Origin: Burkholderiaceae bacterium
GTDB taxonomy: Bacteria; Pseudomonadota; Gammaproteobacteria; Burkholderiales; Burkholderiaceae_C
NCBI GenBank assembly: GCA_019751915.1
Contig: JAIEMS010000008.1
Span: 1-64,000 of the forward strand
Direction of reading: 5' to 3'
Length of the DNA: 64,000 bases
Made by a program: the position numbers and the translations under genes. Positions 34,491 to 46,406 of the stretch are shown piece by piece (position 1 is the stretch's first letter; every line of letters begins with the position of its first letter). The notes beneath the pieces were generated by a model that was given only the letters and a program-made list of their open reading frames with translations, had not been told where the DNA came from and did no database searches.

Positions 34491-34763
34491 TCAGGCGCTG
34501 GGGGGGACGTAGCCTTGCACTGCATCGGCACCACCGCCAAAAAAATGCTGCTCCATCTGCCGGGCCAAGTACTGGCGCGCGCGCGCATCGGCCAAATTCA
34601 GGCGGTTTTCATTGACCAGCATGGTCTGGTGCTTGAGCCATGCGGCCCATGCTTCTTTGCTCACGCTTTCCCACAGGCGCTTGCCCAGTTCACCGGGGTA
34701 GGGAGGGAAATCAAGGCCCTCGGCCTGTTTACCGAGCTTGATACATTGAACAGTGCGTGCCAT
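34491..34763 (-). CDS. Fe(2+)-trafficking/oxidative damage protein YggX
   Basis: A 90-residue YggX-family protein: [20 protein letters not shown], then [20 protein letters not shown] and [10 protein letters not shown]. The conserved N-terminal Cys is present. Members protect Fe-S enzymes from oxidants. Likely co-transcribed with mnmC. Confidence 0.95.
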   Translation of the reverse strand: MARTVQCIKLGKQAEGLDFPPYPGELGKRLWESVSKEAWAAWLKHQTMLVNENRLNLADARARQYLARQMEQHFFGGGADAVQGYVPPSA

Positions 34764-34879
34764 GTGGAGTGCTTCTTTAGATGATTTGGTGATTAAGAAC
34801 TGATAACTTAGTAGTTCCAGTTTTGATGAGTGGATTTCACAATCCATCCATCGCATTTCAGACCCCGGAGTTGATCCCC
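34764..34879 (+). promoter_or_regulatory. promoter region of sulfate-binding protein / yggX
   Basis: An AT-rich 116-base divergent gap containing GATTAAGAACTGATAACTTA and the dyad AACTTAGTAGTT. As with the cys operon leader, AT-richness suggests a regulated promoter; CysB control is likely for a sulfate-binding protein but no site can be proven by eye. Confidence 0.4.
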
Positions 34880-35902
34880 ATGAGCCTTCGTCGCCACTTT
34901 AGCAAGATTCCTCTGGCCGCTGTCCTGTGGGCCAGTCTGACCCTGAGCGCCGTACCATCATTTGCCCAGTCGCTGACGCTGCTCAATGTCTCTTACGACC
35001 CGACGCGCGAGTTGTATGCCGATTTCAACCAAGCCTTTGCCAAACACTGGAAGGCCAAGAGTGGTCAGGATGTGGTGATCCAACAGTCGCACGGAGGCTC
35101 GGGCAAGCAGGCGCGCGCCATCATCGACGGCTTGGGTGCTGACGTTGCCACGCTAGCGCTGGCCGGAGACACCGATGCTCTGCACAGCGCCGGACACCTG
35201 ATTCCGTCAGATTGGCAAAAGCGTCTGCCGCACAACGCCTCGCCCTACGCCTCGACCATCGTGCTGGTGGTGCGCAAGGGCAACCCCAAGGGCATCAAAG
35301 ATTGGGACGATTTGGTCAAGCCTGGCATCAGCGTGATTACGCCCAACCCCAAAACGTCGGGTGGCGCGCGCTGGAATTATTTGGCTGCTTGGGAGTTTGC
35401 CAAACGCAAGTATGGCGGTGATGCCAAGGCCAAGGAGTTTGTTGGCAAGCTCTACGCCAACGTGCCAGTGCTCGACACCGGGGCACGGGGTTCGTCCATC
35501 ACCTTCTCGCAGCGCAATCAGGGCGATGTTTTTATTTCGTGGGAAAACGAAGCCTATCTGCTGAAAAAGGAGTTTGGCGACAAGATGGAAATTGTTGTCC
35601 CCAGCATCAGCATCTTGGCCGAGCCTGCCGTGACGTTGGTGGACAAGAACGTGGACAAAAAAGGCAACCGCGTGGTGGCCGAGGCGTACCTGAAGTACCT
35701 CTACAGCGAAGAGGGTCAAGACCTTGCGGGCAAGCATTTTTACCGCCCGGTGGTGTCCGAAAAAGCCAAGGCCAAGTACGCCGCGCAGTTTCCGGCGCTC
35801 AAGCTGTTCACCATCGACGACGCGTTTGGGGGCTGGACGCAAGCGGCCAAGCTGCACTTTGCCGATGGCGGTAGTTTTGACCAGATTTACGCCCGCAAAT
35901 AG
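34880..35902 (+). CDS. periplasmic sulfate-binding protein
   Basis: A 340-residue ABC binding protein of the Sbp/CysP family. Signal peptide ends VPSFAQS; family motifs are [48 protein letters not shown] and SWENEAYLL. It delivers sulfate (or thiosulfate) to a CysTWA importer that is not in the window. ATG at 34880. Functionally linked to the sulfate reduction operon at 4.8-11 kb. Confidence 0.94.
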   Translation: MSLRRHFSKIPLAAVLWASLTLSAVPSFAQSLTLLNVSYDPTRELYADFNQAFAKHWKAKSGQDVVIQQSHGGSGKQARAIIDGLGADVATLALAGDTDALHSAGHLIPSDWQKRLPHNASPYASTIVLVVRKGNPKGIKDWDDLVKPGISVITPNPKTSGGARWNYLAAWEFAKRKYGGDAKAKEFVGKLYANVPVLDTGARGSSITFSQRNQGDVFISWENEAYLLKKEFGDKMEIVVPSISILAEPAVTLVDKNVDKKGNRVVAEAYLKYLYSEEGQDLAGKHFYRPVVSEKAKAKYAAQFPALKLFTIDDAFGGWTQAAKLHFADGGSFDQIYARK

Positions 35903-35958
35903 GCCTGTAGCGGCTTTTTTATCCACTTTTATGAAGAAAAGTGCCGTCAGCCTTTGAC

Positions 35959-35999
35959 TGCTGAGTATCTATTGCTATCAAAATAAAAGCAAAAATAGG
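35959..35999 (-). repeat. dispersed repeat copy E
   Basis: On the minus strand TTTTGATAGCAATAGATACT is the junction region of the repeat. It lies in the 112-base gap between the sulfate-binding protein gene and the MFS gene, ending 16 bases before the MFS start. Confidence 0.5.
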
Positions 36000-36014
36000 T
36001 CACACAATCCCGGC

Positions 36015-37193
36015 ATGAGCACTTCTTCTTCCCAAGCGCTGCGCCTGATCGGTTTGGCTGCCTTTACCAGCATGGCGGCCATGCGCGTCTGCGATCCAAT
36101 GTTGGTGGCTTTGGCAGATGAATTTCAGGTCACGACCGGCGAAGCATCGGCGGTGGTGGCCGCTTATGCCATTGCCTACGGGGTCATGCAGCTCTTTTAT
36201 GGGCCACTGGGCGATCGCATTGGCAAGCTGCGCGTGGTGGTGGCCGCGACGCTGGCCTGCGGGGTGTTCAGTGCGCTGACGGCGCTGGCCCCGAGCTTGA
36301 CGTTGCTGGTGCTCGGGCGCACCGCAATGGGTGCGGCGGCGGCGGGGATTATTCCTTTGTCGATGGCATGGATTGGCGACCAAGTGCCCTATGAGCAGCG
36401 CCAAGAAACGCTGGCCCGTTTGATGGCCGCCACGGTCTCGGGAATGATGGCCGGGCAATGGTTTGGCGGTTTTGCCGCGCAGATGCTCGGCTGGCGCACG
36501 GCGTTTGGGGTGCTGTCGGGGCTGTTTTTACTGGCAGCGGGATTGTTGTTTCGCCAAGTGCGCGGCGGCCTGAGCGCGGCGGGGGCGGGTCAGGGGGCTG
36601 ATTTTTCGTTGGCAGCGTACCTGCGTAGCGTCTGGGGTCTGCTGTCGCTGGCACAGGTGCGCTGGGTGCTGGGCGTGACAGCCATCGAAGGGGCGCTGGC
36701 CTTTGGTACGCTGGCTTTTGTGCCCAGCCGCATGGTGCATCACTTTGGGTTTTCTGCCGGTGCTGCCGGTGCGGTCATGGTGTTGTACGGTGTCGGAGGA
36801 CTGCTTTACAGCTTACAGGCCCGGCGCTGGCTGAACCTGCTGGGCGAACGCGGGCTGGCATTAACCGGCGCGGCGCTGGTGGCTTTGGGTTTGCTGCTTT
36901 TGGCGTGGGCGAATCAGGTGGGCTGGGCTGTGGCCGGGTGCTTTGTCTCGGGGCTGGGCTTTTACATGCTGCACAACACCTTGCAGACCCAAGCGACGCA
37001 GATGGCCCCCCACGCACGGGGCAGCGCCGTCACCTTGTTTGCCTGTATGTTGTTCTTGGGCCAGTCTTGCGGCGTGGTGCTGACAGCGGCCAGCGTTGAT
37101 CGCGGTTTGCTCGCTCCCATGTTCACGTTGGCAGCGCTGGGCATGCTGGTGCTGGGGGGACTGGTCTCACGCAAGCCACAAGGGCGCAGGTAG
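36015..37193 (+). CDS. MFS transporter (drug/arabinose-efflux-like)
   Basis: 392 residues, about 12 membrane segments. The A-like motif GPLGDRIGKLRVVV lies between segments 2 and 3, and GMMAGQWFGGFAAQMLGWRT resembles motif C of proton antiporters. Substrate unknown. Convergent with the following GGDEF gene, whose stop is 1 base away. Confidence 0.85.
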   Translation: MSTSSSQALRLIGLAAFTSMAAMRVCDPMLVALADEFQVTTGEASAVVAAYAIAYGVMQLFYGPLGDRIGKLRVVVAATLACGVFSALTALAPSLTLLVLGRTAMGAAAAGIIPLSMAWIGDQVPYEQRQETLARLMAATVSGMMAGQWFGGFAAQMLGWRTAFGVLSGLFLLAAGLLFRQVRGGLSAAGAGQGADFSLAAYLRSVWGLLSLAQVRWVLGVTAIEGALAFGTLAFVPSRMVHHFGFSAGAAGAVMVLYGVGGLLYSLQARRWLNLLGERGLALTGAALVALGLLLLAWANQVGWAVAGCFVSGLGFYMLHNTLQTQATQMAPHARGSAVTLFACMLFLGQSCGVVLTAASVDRGLLAPMFTLAALGMLVLGGLVSRKPQGRR

Positions 37194-37194
37194 C

Positions 37195-40100
37195 TCAAAC
37201 CACCATTCCATCGTGCCAGAGCGTGGTGCGGTTGCGCCCTTGGTGCTTCGATTGGTACATGGCGGCATCGGCGCGGGCCAGACATTCTTCCGGGGGCAAG
37301 GCATCGCGTTGCAGCGGATAGACCCCGACGCTGATGGTGTACGGAATATGGCCGATACCTTGCACCTTTGCGCTGGACGAGGCCACAGCTTGGCGCAGCC
37401 GCTCGGCGTGCATCAAACCGCCATCGCTGCCCGCCCCCGACAGCAACACCGCAAACTCCTCGCCGCCCAATCGCCCGGCCAAATCATTGCGGCGCAGCCC
37501 GTGGGCGAGGGTTTCGGCCAGATGCTGAATCACCTGATCGCCCGCCGCGTGGCCGTAGGTGTCGTTGACCTTTTTGAAGAAATCAATATCGATCATCACC
37601 AGCGTGCCCGGCGTTTGCGTGCCAGCCCGCACCTCCTCGAGTTCTAACTCCAGCCGGGCCATAAAAGCACGGCGGTTGGACAGGTGCGTCAGGCTGTCGG
37701 TTGAGGCCAGCAGCTCCAGCCGCATTTCGCGCAGCTTGCGCGCCGTCACATTGCGAAGCACCCAAAAATGCCCCAAGTCCTGTGCTTGGTGTTGGAGCGC
37801 AATATGCTCGACTTGCAGCACCAGCCCCGATTCGAGCGAGCCGACGGTGCGCGGCGCAGCGTTCGGGGCCATGCTTTGCTCTGCTGACGCAGGGGTAGTG
37901 TGCAGCGCTTGCGCCAATTCGGGCGACAAAGACTGCTCTAGCGCAAACAAGGACTGCCCTAAAAGCGTCTCGGGTGTCCACGGCAGGTTCAGCAGCAGAC
38001 ACAGGGCTTCGTTGGTTGCCAGCACCGTGTGCTCGCAGGCATCGGTCAGCAACACACCGGCGGGAAACTGCTTGATGATCGCTTGCAAGCGTTGCTCGGC
38101 TTGGCGCAGCGCTTGTTCGGCTTGGTGGCGGTCGTCGGTATCAACCATCGTCCAAATCACGTTACCGTGTGGGTCTTCAGGATCGAGCAGTGTGCCTTGT
38201 ACGTCGTGCCAACGCACCGAACCATCGGCCTTGCGAATCGCCCATTCGCAGCGTGCTGTACCGTACTGGCGCAGGGGGGTGTACCAAGCAGAGAAGGCTT
38301 CAAAACTGGCATCGTCTTGGTGAATCAGGCGCAGCGATTGACCCACTAACTGCTCTTGCCCAGCGCTGGCAAAAGACTCTTGGGCCCGTGCATTGGCGTG
38401 CAAAAAGGTGCGCTCGGGGGTCGCCACCACAATCAAGGCGCTGGCGTGGTCTAGCAGCGCTGCGACCAATTGCGACTGTTCTTTGCGCTTTTGGATGTCG
38501 GTGTGGGTGCCCAGCATCCGCACTGGTTGGCCCGTGCTGTCGCGGGCAGTGACTTGGCCGCGTGACTCAATCCAGCACCAGCCTCCACTGGCCGTGCGCA
38601 CTCGGAATTCGGTGCGGAAGGTCTCGCCGTGCTGAATATGGGCCAAGGTGTGCGACAGCATGCGCGCCCGGTCTAGCGGGTGAACCGCCTCCGCGAAATC
38701 ATCCACGTGCATGCTGTGGGCCTGCTCGGGGTAGCCCAGCATGCTCCAGCAGCGCGCATCCCATTCGATTTGATTCTCTAAAAGATGCCATTGCCACAAG
38801 CCGTCGCCGACAGCACAGACCGTCAGGCGCAAGCGCTCTTCGCTGCGTTGGAGTGCATCTTGCAAATGCTGCTCCTCGGTCACGTCGCGCACATAACCGT
38901 GCCAGACGATGGCTCCATGGGCCTCGACTTGGGGCTGGGCATGGCCGTGCAGCCAACGTCTTTGCCCATCTGGGCATTGCAGACGGTATGTACAGTGCCA
39001 CGCCTGCAAGGTAGTGGCCGAGGTGCGCATCGAACGGGCCATAGCCCGCATATCGACCGGCGGCACATGCACCAAAATACTGGCACTGCCCATCAGCGCT
39101 GGGGTGCTGGCGGGTGCGTTCACGCAGTGGATGGCGTACAAACCCAGACTAGCGTAAACGAGTTCTTTGCTTTGGTCTGGATGCAGTCGCAACTGAAACA
39201 AGCCCCCCGGCACCTGCTCGGCCAACAAGCGCAACCGGGCCTCACTTTGGCCGATAGATTGCAAGTTGCGCTGGCGCTGCCAAACCAGCCACGACAGCAA
39301 CAACGCCCCCAGAAAAATGCCGGTAGTGCCGATCACGTTACCGACAAAATTGCTATGCAATGTAGCGTTGAGCGGGCCAAAAATGGTTTGCTTTTCTAAC
39401 CCCGCACTGACCAGCACTGGGAACCCCTGCACCCGCGTCCAAGCGTAAAAACGCTCAATGCCATCGACGGGGGCAGCGACCTCGTAGGTGCCAGCGTGGG
39501 TCAATGGCTCTTGCACAAACTGCCGGGTGCTGGGCACGCTGGTGCCCAAAACTTCTTCTTGCCGTAAAGAGCGTGCCAAATAAGCGCCATCGCTTCGCAG
39601 CAGCATGATGACATCGCCCGGACTGTCAAAAATCCCCCGGAAAAAATGGGCAATGTAGTCGCTGGAAAGCGATAGCACCACCACCCCGGCAAAAGCGCCC
39701 TCGGGCGTGATGATGGCGCGGGTCAGTTGCACAGACCATTGCTGGGAGACACGGCCTTTGACGGGTTTGCTGATGAACATGCCCTTGGCTTGGTGCAGCA
39801 AATGCACCTGAAAATGCTCACGGTCAGCGATAGATTTTTTGGCTTGGTTCGGCTCTCGCTGCTCCAGACTCGAATACAGCAGATCGCCGTTTTTGTCGGC
39901 CACGGCAATTTGCAAGATCGCGCCGCGGGGGTAGCTGACCAGCACGGTATCGACCATGCGTTGAAAGCTATCGCCATCGGCGGTTGTGAATTCCTCCACC
40001 AAATTACGCAGGACGTAATCCAAACCCGACAACATCGTTCCAGCCTGTACCGACAAGGCATGCGACATCTGCGCCACGCGCAACTGGGTTTGCGCCTGCA

Positions 40101-40263
40101 CGTGTGCGCGTTGCGCCTGTTGCCCCGAAAGCAGCGCATACCAATACAGCACCCCAGCAGTCAATAGCAGCAGCAACCCGGCGGCAATCACCGCTTGGGT
40201 GTTGAGCCAAGTTTTTTGGAGCCAATGGACAGGCAAATGGGTGTGTGAATGAACTGGTTTCAT
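37195..40263 (-). CDS. membrane diguanylate cyclase with dCache and multiple PAS domains
   Basis: 1022 residues. Two membrane segments (about 20-45 and 310-330) bracket a dCache_1-type periplasmic sensor (AVADKNGDLLYSS, SIADREHFQVHL, FSPGDV-like region). Three to four PAS/PAC units follow (WHGYVRDVTEEQHLQ; RMLGTHTDIQKRKEQ; IWTMVDTDDRHQAEQ; FWVLRNVTARKLRE) and a C-terminal GGDEF domain with LGGEEF and inhibitory RRND five residues upstream. No EAL domain. Likely an active, product-inhibited cyclase; signal unknown. ATG at 40263 (MKPVHSH). Confidence 0.9.
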   Translation of the reverse strand: MKPVHSHTHLPVHWLQKTWLNTQAVIAAGLLLLLTAGVLYWYALLSGQQAQRAHVQAQTQLRVAQMSHALSVQAGTMLSGLDYVLRNLVEEFTTADGDSFQRMVDTVLVSYPRGAILQIAVADKNGDLLYSSLEQREPNQAKKSIADREHFQVHLLHQAKGMFISKPVKGRVSQQWSVQLTRAIITPEGAFAGVVVLSLSSDYIAHFFRGIFDSPGDVIMLLRSDGAYLARSLRQEEVLGTSVPSTRQFVQEPLTHAGTYEVAAPVDGIERFYAWTRVQGFPVLVSAGLEKQTIFGPLNATLHSNFVGNVIGTTGIFLGALLLSWLVWQRQRNLQSIGQSEARLRLLAEQVPGGLFQLRLHPDQSKELVYASLGLYAIHCVNAPASTPALMGSASILVHVPPVDMRAMARSMRTSATTLQAWHCTYRLQCPDGQRRWLHGHAQPQVEAHGAIVWHGYVRDVTEEQHLQDALQRSEERLRLTVCAVGDGLWQWHLLENQIEWDARCWSMLGYPEQAHSMHVDDFAEAVHPLDRARMLSHTLAHIQHGETFRTEFRVRTASGGWCWIESRGQVTARDSTGQPVRMLGTHTDIQKRKEQSQLVAALLDHASALIVVATPERTFLHANARAQESFASAGQEQLVGQSLRLIHQDDASFEAFSAWYTPLRQYGTARCEWAIRKADGSVRWHDVQGTLLDPEDPHGNVIWTMVDTDDRHQAEQALRQAEQRLQAIIKQFPAGVLLTDACEHTVLATNEALCLLLNLPWTPETLLGQSLFALEQSLSPELAQALHTTPASAEQSMAPNAAPRTVGSLESGLVLQVEHIALQHQAQDLGHFWVLRNVTARKLREMRLELLASTDSLTHLSNRRAFMARLELELEEVRAGTQTPGTLVMIDIDFFKKVNDTYGHAAGDQVIQHLAETLAHGLRRNDLAGRLGGEEFAVLLSGAGSDGGLMHAERLRQAVASSSAKVQGIGHIPYTISVGVYPLQRDALPPEECLARADAAMYQSKHQGRNRTTLWHDGMVV

Positions 40264-40441
40264 GCGCAAGAAAAGAACCTGTGCCACAGTAGGAGTCGCT
40301 GTCGGTTCACCTTGGCAGCGCACCGCCCTGAGCCTGTGGCGACACAGCCGAAAGTTTACTGTTCCTACACTGGTGTGGGCTTGCGAATAGCGGGCATTCT
40401 TTTCTTTTTTACGCTGCCCTTGCGGGTGGACTGCTTTGTTT

Positions 40442-41638
40442 ATGCAACGTCATTGGCCCCCATTTGCTTGGGTTTGTTTTGCGATGTGTGTTGGGGTCAT
40501 GGGTACGGCCCTTGCCAGCCCACTGTACCCGCTGTACCAAGCGCGCTGGGGCTTGCTGCCCAGCCACATTACCGGGATTTATGTGGCCTATATGTTTGGT
40601 GCCTTGGCCAGTTTGCTCTTTTTGGGCCGCATGAGCGACCGCTTTGGTTTTTTGCCGGTGCTGCGCGCAGGGCTGGCATTGGTGACTGCGGGGGTGCTGC
40701 TATCGGCTGCGGCATGGAGTGTGGCATCGTTTGTCGTCAGCCGGGTGCTGATTGGCATTGCCTCGGGGATGATTACCACCTCCGCATCGATGGGGCTGAC
40801 GCAGCTCAACCGCAACAGCCACAACATGCTGCGCGCCTCGGCCATGACCAGCTTTGCCATGGCACTGGGCTTTGGCTTGGGGCCATTGGTGGGCGGATTG
40901 ATTGCCCAGTGGGTGCCCGAACCGTTGGTGACGGCTTATGTGCCCAGTTTGGTGCTCGGGGTGGTGGCGATTTATGCGCTGTTTCAGGTGCAGGTGGCCG
41001 CTTCCATACGGGCACCGGCACCGTTCTCATTGCGCCATTGGCTACCCCACATCACCCTACCGCACGCCACATTACGCCGGCCCTTTTTTATCGCTTGCTT
41101 TGGGGCCTTTAGCACTTTTGGCATTTTTGGTTTGTATGCTTCGCTGGCACCGAGTTTTATGCAGGAGATGGTGCCTTGGCATGGGCCTGCGGTCAGTGGC
41201 TTGTCGATTGCCATGATTTTGTTTTTGTCCGCCGGTTTTCAGTGGTTGGCGCGGCCTTTGCACACCAAAACCTGTGCCGTCTGGGGGCTGGGCCTGCTGG
41301 CCGTGTGTAACCTGTTGTTGGTCGCTACCACCTACAGCCATTGGCCGGTGCTGTTTGTGCTCAGTGTGCTGACGACGGCTGCCGGACACGGGCTGGTGAA
41401 TTTGGCCGGGATCGCCATCGTCAATAAAGTGGCTGGGCCAGACAATCGCGCGGGGCTGCTTTCGACCTATTTGGTGGTTGGTTACATCGGCACCATTGCC
41501 CCCATTTTGGCGCTGGGGTGGTTGTCTAACCTGCTGGGGCTGACGGTTGCCATCGTTGTTTTTTGCTTGGCAATGGCCGCGCTGACTGCCGCTTTGGGTT
41601 GGCTTGCCCACAAAACACCCGTCATCACCACGGCCTGA
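40442..41638 (+). CDS. MFS transporter
   Basis: 398 residues with about 12 membrane segments; motif A-like LGRMSDRFGFLPVL between segments 2 and 3, and GFGLGPLVGGLIAQWVPEPL. Substrate unknown; resembles small-molecule efflux permeases. ATG at 40442 used; a TTG two codons upstream is less likely. Divergent from the diguanylate cyclase with a 178-base gap in which I see no gene. Confidence 0.85.
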   Translation: MQRHWPPFAWVCFAMCVGVMGTALASPLYPLYQARWGLLPSHITGIYVAYMFGALASLLFLGRMSDRFGFLPVLRAGLALVTAGVLLSAAAWSVASFVVSRVLIGIASGMITTSASMGLTQLNRNSHNMLRASAMTSFAMALGFGLGPLVGGLIAQWVPEPLVTAYVPSLVLGVVAIYALFQVQVAASIRAPAPFSLRHWLPHITLPHATLRRPFFIACFGAFSTFGIFGLYASLAPSFMQEMVPWHGPAVSGLSIAMILFLSAGFQWLARPLHTKTCAVWGLGLLAVCNLLLVATTYSHWPVLFVLSVLTTAAGHGLVNLAGIAIVNKVAGPDNRAGLLSTYLVVGYIGTIAPILALGWLSNLLGLTVAIVVFCLAMAALTAALGWLAHKTPVITTA

Positions 41639-41726
41639 GCCGACTGGCGCGCAGGGCCAGCCCCATAGGCTGATCGTCAGGCACTGTGGCTGCGATTGAT
41701 CTGGGGCAAGCGCAGCAATGGCTGGC

Positions 41727-43121
41727 TTAAATCACGCCGTCAAACACCATCACATCAACACCATCGCCTGCTGCGATGTGGCCTTGGTCGTGGTGCAACA
41801 CCATCAGGCCATTGGCTTGCACCATCGAACTCAGGACCCCCGAGCCTTGGTTGCCCGTGCTGCGCACTTGCAATGTGCCATCGGCGCTGGTGCTGACCAC
41901 GCCGCGTTGGTACTCGGTGCGCCCCGCCTTTTTGCGAATCGCCTCGGTGCTGATCGCGCGCAGCAGCGGCGGCGCGGCGCGGGTGCAGCCCATCATGCGC
42001 AGCAAAGCCGGGCGAACCAAGGCCAAAAAGGTCACCATCACCGCCACCGGGTTGCCCGGCAGCCCCAGCAGCAAGGCACCAGACGGATTTGAGTTACTAT
42101 CTTTTTGATAGCTACCATCCTTCTCTGGTTCTGGGCTATAGGTCGATTGGGCTTGCAATGCGCCTGTGCCAATGCGCCCCACGGCCATCGGGCGGCCCGG
42201 ACGCATGGCAATGCGCCAAAAGGCCACATCGCCCAGCGTTTGCATCAGGGTGCGGGTGTGGTCGGCCTCGCCCACACTGACACCGCCGCTGGTGATGATG
42301 GCATCGGCCTGTTGCGCCGCTTGGCAAAAAGCGGCCTCTAGCAAGGCCGGTTGGTCGGGCACCACGCCCAAGTCGATCACTTCGCAGCCCAGTTTTTGCA
42401 GCAGGCCAAAAATGGTGTAACGGTTGCTGTCGTACACAGCGCCTTCGCGCGGCGCTTGGCCCAGACTCAAAATTTCGTCGCCCGTCGAAAAATACGCCAC
42501 CCGCAAACGGCGATAGACCGTGGCAGTTTTCAGGCCCAAACTGGCAATTAGCCCTAGTGCAGCAGGGGTGAGTAGCTCACCTTTTGAGAGCGCTACCCGG
42601 CCTTGTTGCAGGTCTTCGCCTTTCAAGCGCCGGTTGTCGCCCGGGCGCAGGGTGTCGGCGGGGATGGTGATGTGCTCACCATCGCTGTCGGTGTGGCTGC
42701 GGGTGAATTCTTGGGGCACAACGGTATCGAGTCCCGCCGGCATGACCGCGCCGGTGGTGATCTTGACGCATTCGCCACGCGCCACTGGGGCTACCCAAGG
42801 CGCTCCTGCCAAGGCTTTGCCAACGACACGCAGCACCAGCGGCGCACCAGCGGTGAGCTGACCGGCGTGAAAAGCATAGCCATCCATGGCCGAGTTGTCG
42901 TGTGGCGGCACGCTCAGGGGCGAGACCACATCGTGCGCCAACACCCGGCCCAGCGCGTCAAACAGGCCGACTTCTTGCGTCTCGGTCACGGGCTGCACCA
43001 GTTGCTGCAAAAACGCATGGGCATCGGCAACCCGCAGCGATGGGGGGTCGTAGCCTTGCAGCGCAGCGGCAATTTCGGTGGTGGTGGGCGCTGGGGTGAA
43101 GGGGGGGCAGGCGGTGCTCAT
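41727..43121 (-). CDS. moeA: molybdopterin molybdenumtransferase MoeA
   Basis: 464 residues. Inserts molybdate into adenylated molybdopterin. Motifs are PPHDNSAMDGYAFHAGQL, GAVMPAGLDTVV, TSGGVSVGEADHT and LLGLPGNPVAVMVTF, then the C-terminal domain. Residues about 322-347, between RPMAVGRIG and LLGLPGNPVA, form a polar insertion (EPEKDGSYQKDSNSNPSG) not expected in MoeA; residues 326-343 coincide with a copy of the dispersed repeat (42093-42144), read in frame. The insertion is between two conserved blocks, likely a surface loop. Last gene of moaA-mobA-moeA. Confidence 0.94.
   Translation of the reverse strand: MSTACPPFTPAPTTTEIAAALQGYDPPSLRVADAHAFLQQLVQPVTETQEVGLFDALGRVLAHDVVSPLSVPPHDNSAMDGYAFHAGQLTAGAPLVLRVVGKALAGAPWVAPVARGECVKITTGAVMPAGLDTVVPQEFTRSHTDSDGEHITIPADTLRPGDNRRLKGEDLQQGRVALSKGELLTPAALGLIASLGLKTATVYRRLRVAYFSTGDEILSLGQAPREGAVYDSNRYTIFGLLQKLGCEVIDLGVVPDQPALLEAAFCQAAQQADAIITSGGVSVGEADHTRTLMQTLGDVAFWRIAMRPGRPMAVGRIGTGALQAQSTYSPEPEKDGSYQKDSNSNPSGALLLGLPGNPVAVMVTFLALVRPALLRMMGCTRAAPPLLRAISTEAIRKKAGRTEYQRGVVSTSADGTLQVRSTGNQGSGVLSSMVQANGLMVLHHDQGHIAAGDGVDVMVFDGVI
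42093..42144 (+). repeat. dispersed repeat copy F, inside moeA
   Basis: GTTACTATCTTTTTGATAGC and, 24 bases on, GGGCTATAGGTC match both halves of the repeat in a diverged form. The length change keeps the moeA frame open. Confidence 0.6.
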
Positions 43122-43122
43122 A

Positions 43123-43743
43123 TCAAAGGGGGTCGAGCCGGTGCAAATCGGCCAAGGTGTTGGCGTTAAAAAAGGCGTGCGGATTGTCTCCGGGCAAATC
43201 AAACGGGGCCACCGTGCAAGGGTGCTGGGCCGTCCAAGCCCCGACTTTACGGCCACCTTGGTCGAGAAACGCACGCAAGCTGGGCAGCAATTGCACCCGC
43301 AACAAACAAAACACCGGCTGCACGCGCACGACACTCGGGTCAGGGCCGTCGCCCTGCGGCGCTGCGGCCACAGCGATGTCGGCCCCACTGCGCTGGGCTG
43401 CGGTCAGCAAGCGCGCTGCCAAGTCGATCGGAAACAGCGGCGTATCACATGGCACCGTCAACAGCCACGGCGTTTGGCAGCGCTCTAGCCCGGCCAGAAA
43501 ACCCGCCAGAGGGCCGGGGTAATCGGCCAGCGTATCGCTACACACAGGCACCCCCATGGCTTGGTAGGTGGTCAAATTGCGGTTGGCATTGACCAGCATG
43601 TGCCCGACCTGAAGCTGCAAACGCATCAGCGCATGCAGGGCCAGCGGCATCCCCCGAAAATTTTGCAGCCCCTTATCGACCCCGCCCATGCGGGTGCCTC
43701 GGCCACCTGCCAGCACCAAGCCAGTGATGTTTTGGGTATCCAT
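43123..43743 (-). CDS. mobA: molybdenum cofactor guanylyltransferase MobA
   Basis: 206 residues. The nucleotide-binding [18 protein letters not shown] is at the N-terminus; [20 protein letters not shown] and [10 protein letters not shown] are family features. Joins GMP to Mo-molybdopterin to make the bis-MGD precursor. One base separates it from moeA. Confidence 0.94.
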   Translation of the reverse strand: MDTQNITGLVLAGGRGTRMGGVDKGLQNFRGMPLALHALMRLQLQVGHMLVNANRNLTTYQAMGVPVCSDTLADYPGPLAGFLAGLERCQTPWLLTVPCDTPLFPIDLAARLLTAAQRSGADIAVAAAPQGDGPDPSVVRVQPVFCLLRVQLLPSLRAFLDQGGRKVGAWTAQHPCTVAPFDLPGDNPHAFFNANTLADLHRLDPL

Positions 43744-43769
43744 GGTGGTGTTTCCCGTTGGGGTGGCTT

Positions 43770-44906
43770 TTAACCGCCGATGTAGCTCATCTCGACGCGC
43801 CGAGCACGGGGCTGGACATCGGGCGAGGCATGGGCGCGCAGCTCTGAATAGCGGTCGCTGCGCCCCTGCCAAATGGCAGCGATGGCGCTGGCGATGGCGG
43901 CATCGTCGGCCCCGCCGCGCAGCAAAGCGCGCAAATCGTAGCCCTGAGCGGCAAACAGGCACAGGTACATCTGCCCCTCGGTCGAGAGGCGGGCGCGGTT
44001 GCAGTCGCGGCAAAACGCCTGCGTCACGCTGCTGATCAGGCCAATTTCGCCCAATGCCGGGTCGTGCCGACCAGCGCTATCGGCCCAACCCCAGCGCTGT
44101 GCGGTCTCGCCCGGTGTGCTCGCTGCCAGCGCCACCAGCGGCAGTTGGGCGCGCAAGCGGGCCATCAGTTCTGCCGAGGGCAACACCTCGTCCATGCGCC
44201 AGCCGTTGGTGGCACCAACGTCCATGTATTCGATAAAACGCAGCACCACGCCGGTGCCGCGAAAATGCTGGGCCAGCGGCAGGATTTGGTCGTCGTTGGT
44301 GCCGCGCTTGACCACCATATTCACCTTCGGGTGGCTAAAACCCGCTGCTTGCGCGGCCTCAATGCCTTCGAGCACCGCTGCGACCGGAAAGCCCACGTCG
44401 TTCATGCGCTGAAACACCGCATCGTCCAAACTATCGAGGCTGACCGTCAAGCGGGTCAGTCCGGCCTCTTTCAGGGCGCGGGCCTTGCGCGCCAGCAGAG
44501 AGCCGTTGGTGGTCAGCGTCAGTTCGGGCGGCGTGCCATCGACAGTGCGCAGCTGGGCCAACTGGGCAATCAGCACCTCGATGTTTTTGCGCAGCAGCGG
44601 CTCGCCGCCGGTCAAGCGAATTTTGCGGACACCGTGGGCCAAAAAAATCTGCGCCAGCCGGGTGATCTCTTCAAAGCGCAGCAACGCACTGTGCGCTAGG
44701 TAGGGGTGGTCGGTGCCGAACACTTCCTTGGGCATGCAGTAGTTGCAGCGAAAGTTACAGCGGTCGGTCACGCTGATGCGCAGGTCGCGCAGTGGGCGCT
44801 GCTGGTTATCGACCAAATACCCCGTCGGGGGTGCCGCTTGCACTGGCACAGGGGCCACCAGCGCAAGGCTACGCTGGTCAATCAGGGCAATGGTGCGCGC
44901 GGCCAT
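43770..44906 (-). CDS. moaA: GTP 3',8-cyclase MoaA
   Basis: 378 residues. The radical SAM cluster CNFRCNYC and a C-terminal second cluster ([18 protein letters not shown]) are present; the Gly-Gly tail (SYIGG) needed for activity is intact. Catalyses the first step of molybdopterin synthesis. ATG at 44906; no Moco riboswitch-like fold is evident upstream. Confidence 0.95.
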   Translation of the reverse strand: MAARTIALIDQRSLALVAPVPVQAAPPTGYLVDNQQRPLRDLRISVTDRCNFRCNYCMPKEVFGTDHPYLAHSALLRFEEITRLAQIFLAHGVRKIRLTGGEPLLRKNIEVLIAQLAQLRTVDGTPPELTLTTNGSLLARKARALKEAGLTRLTVSLDSLDDAVFQRMNDVGFPVAAVLEGIEAAQAAGFSHPKVNMVVKRGTNDDQILPLAQHFRGTGVVLRFIEYMDVGATNGWRMDEVLPSAELMARLRAQLPLVALAASTPGETAQRWGWADSAGRHDPALGEIGLISSVTQAFCRDCNRARLSTEGQMYLCLFAAQGYDLRALLRGGADDAAIASAIAAIWQGRSDRYSELRAHASPDVQPRARRVEMSYIGG

Positions 44907-46366
<1,460 letters not shown>

Positions 46367-46406
46367 CCACTTTTTATGGAGCGGGCTGCGTTGCGGCCCG
46401 GACGCT

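Noticed and set aside
42060-42150. MoeA insertion as an intein or frameshift
   Set aside because: Only about 25 residues, no splicing motifs, and the frame is intact on both sides; it coincides with a repeat copy.
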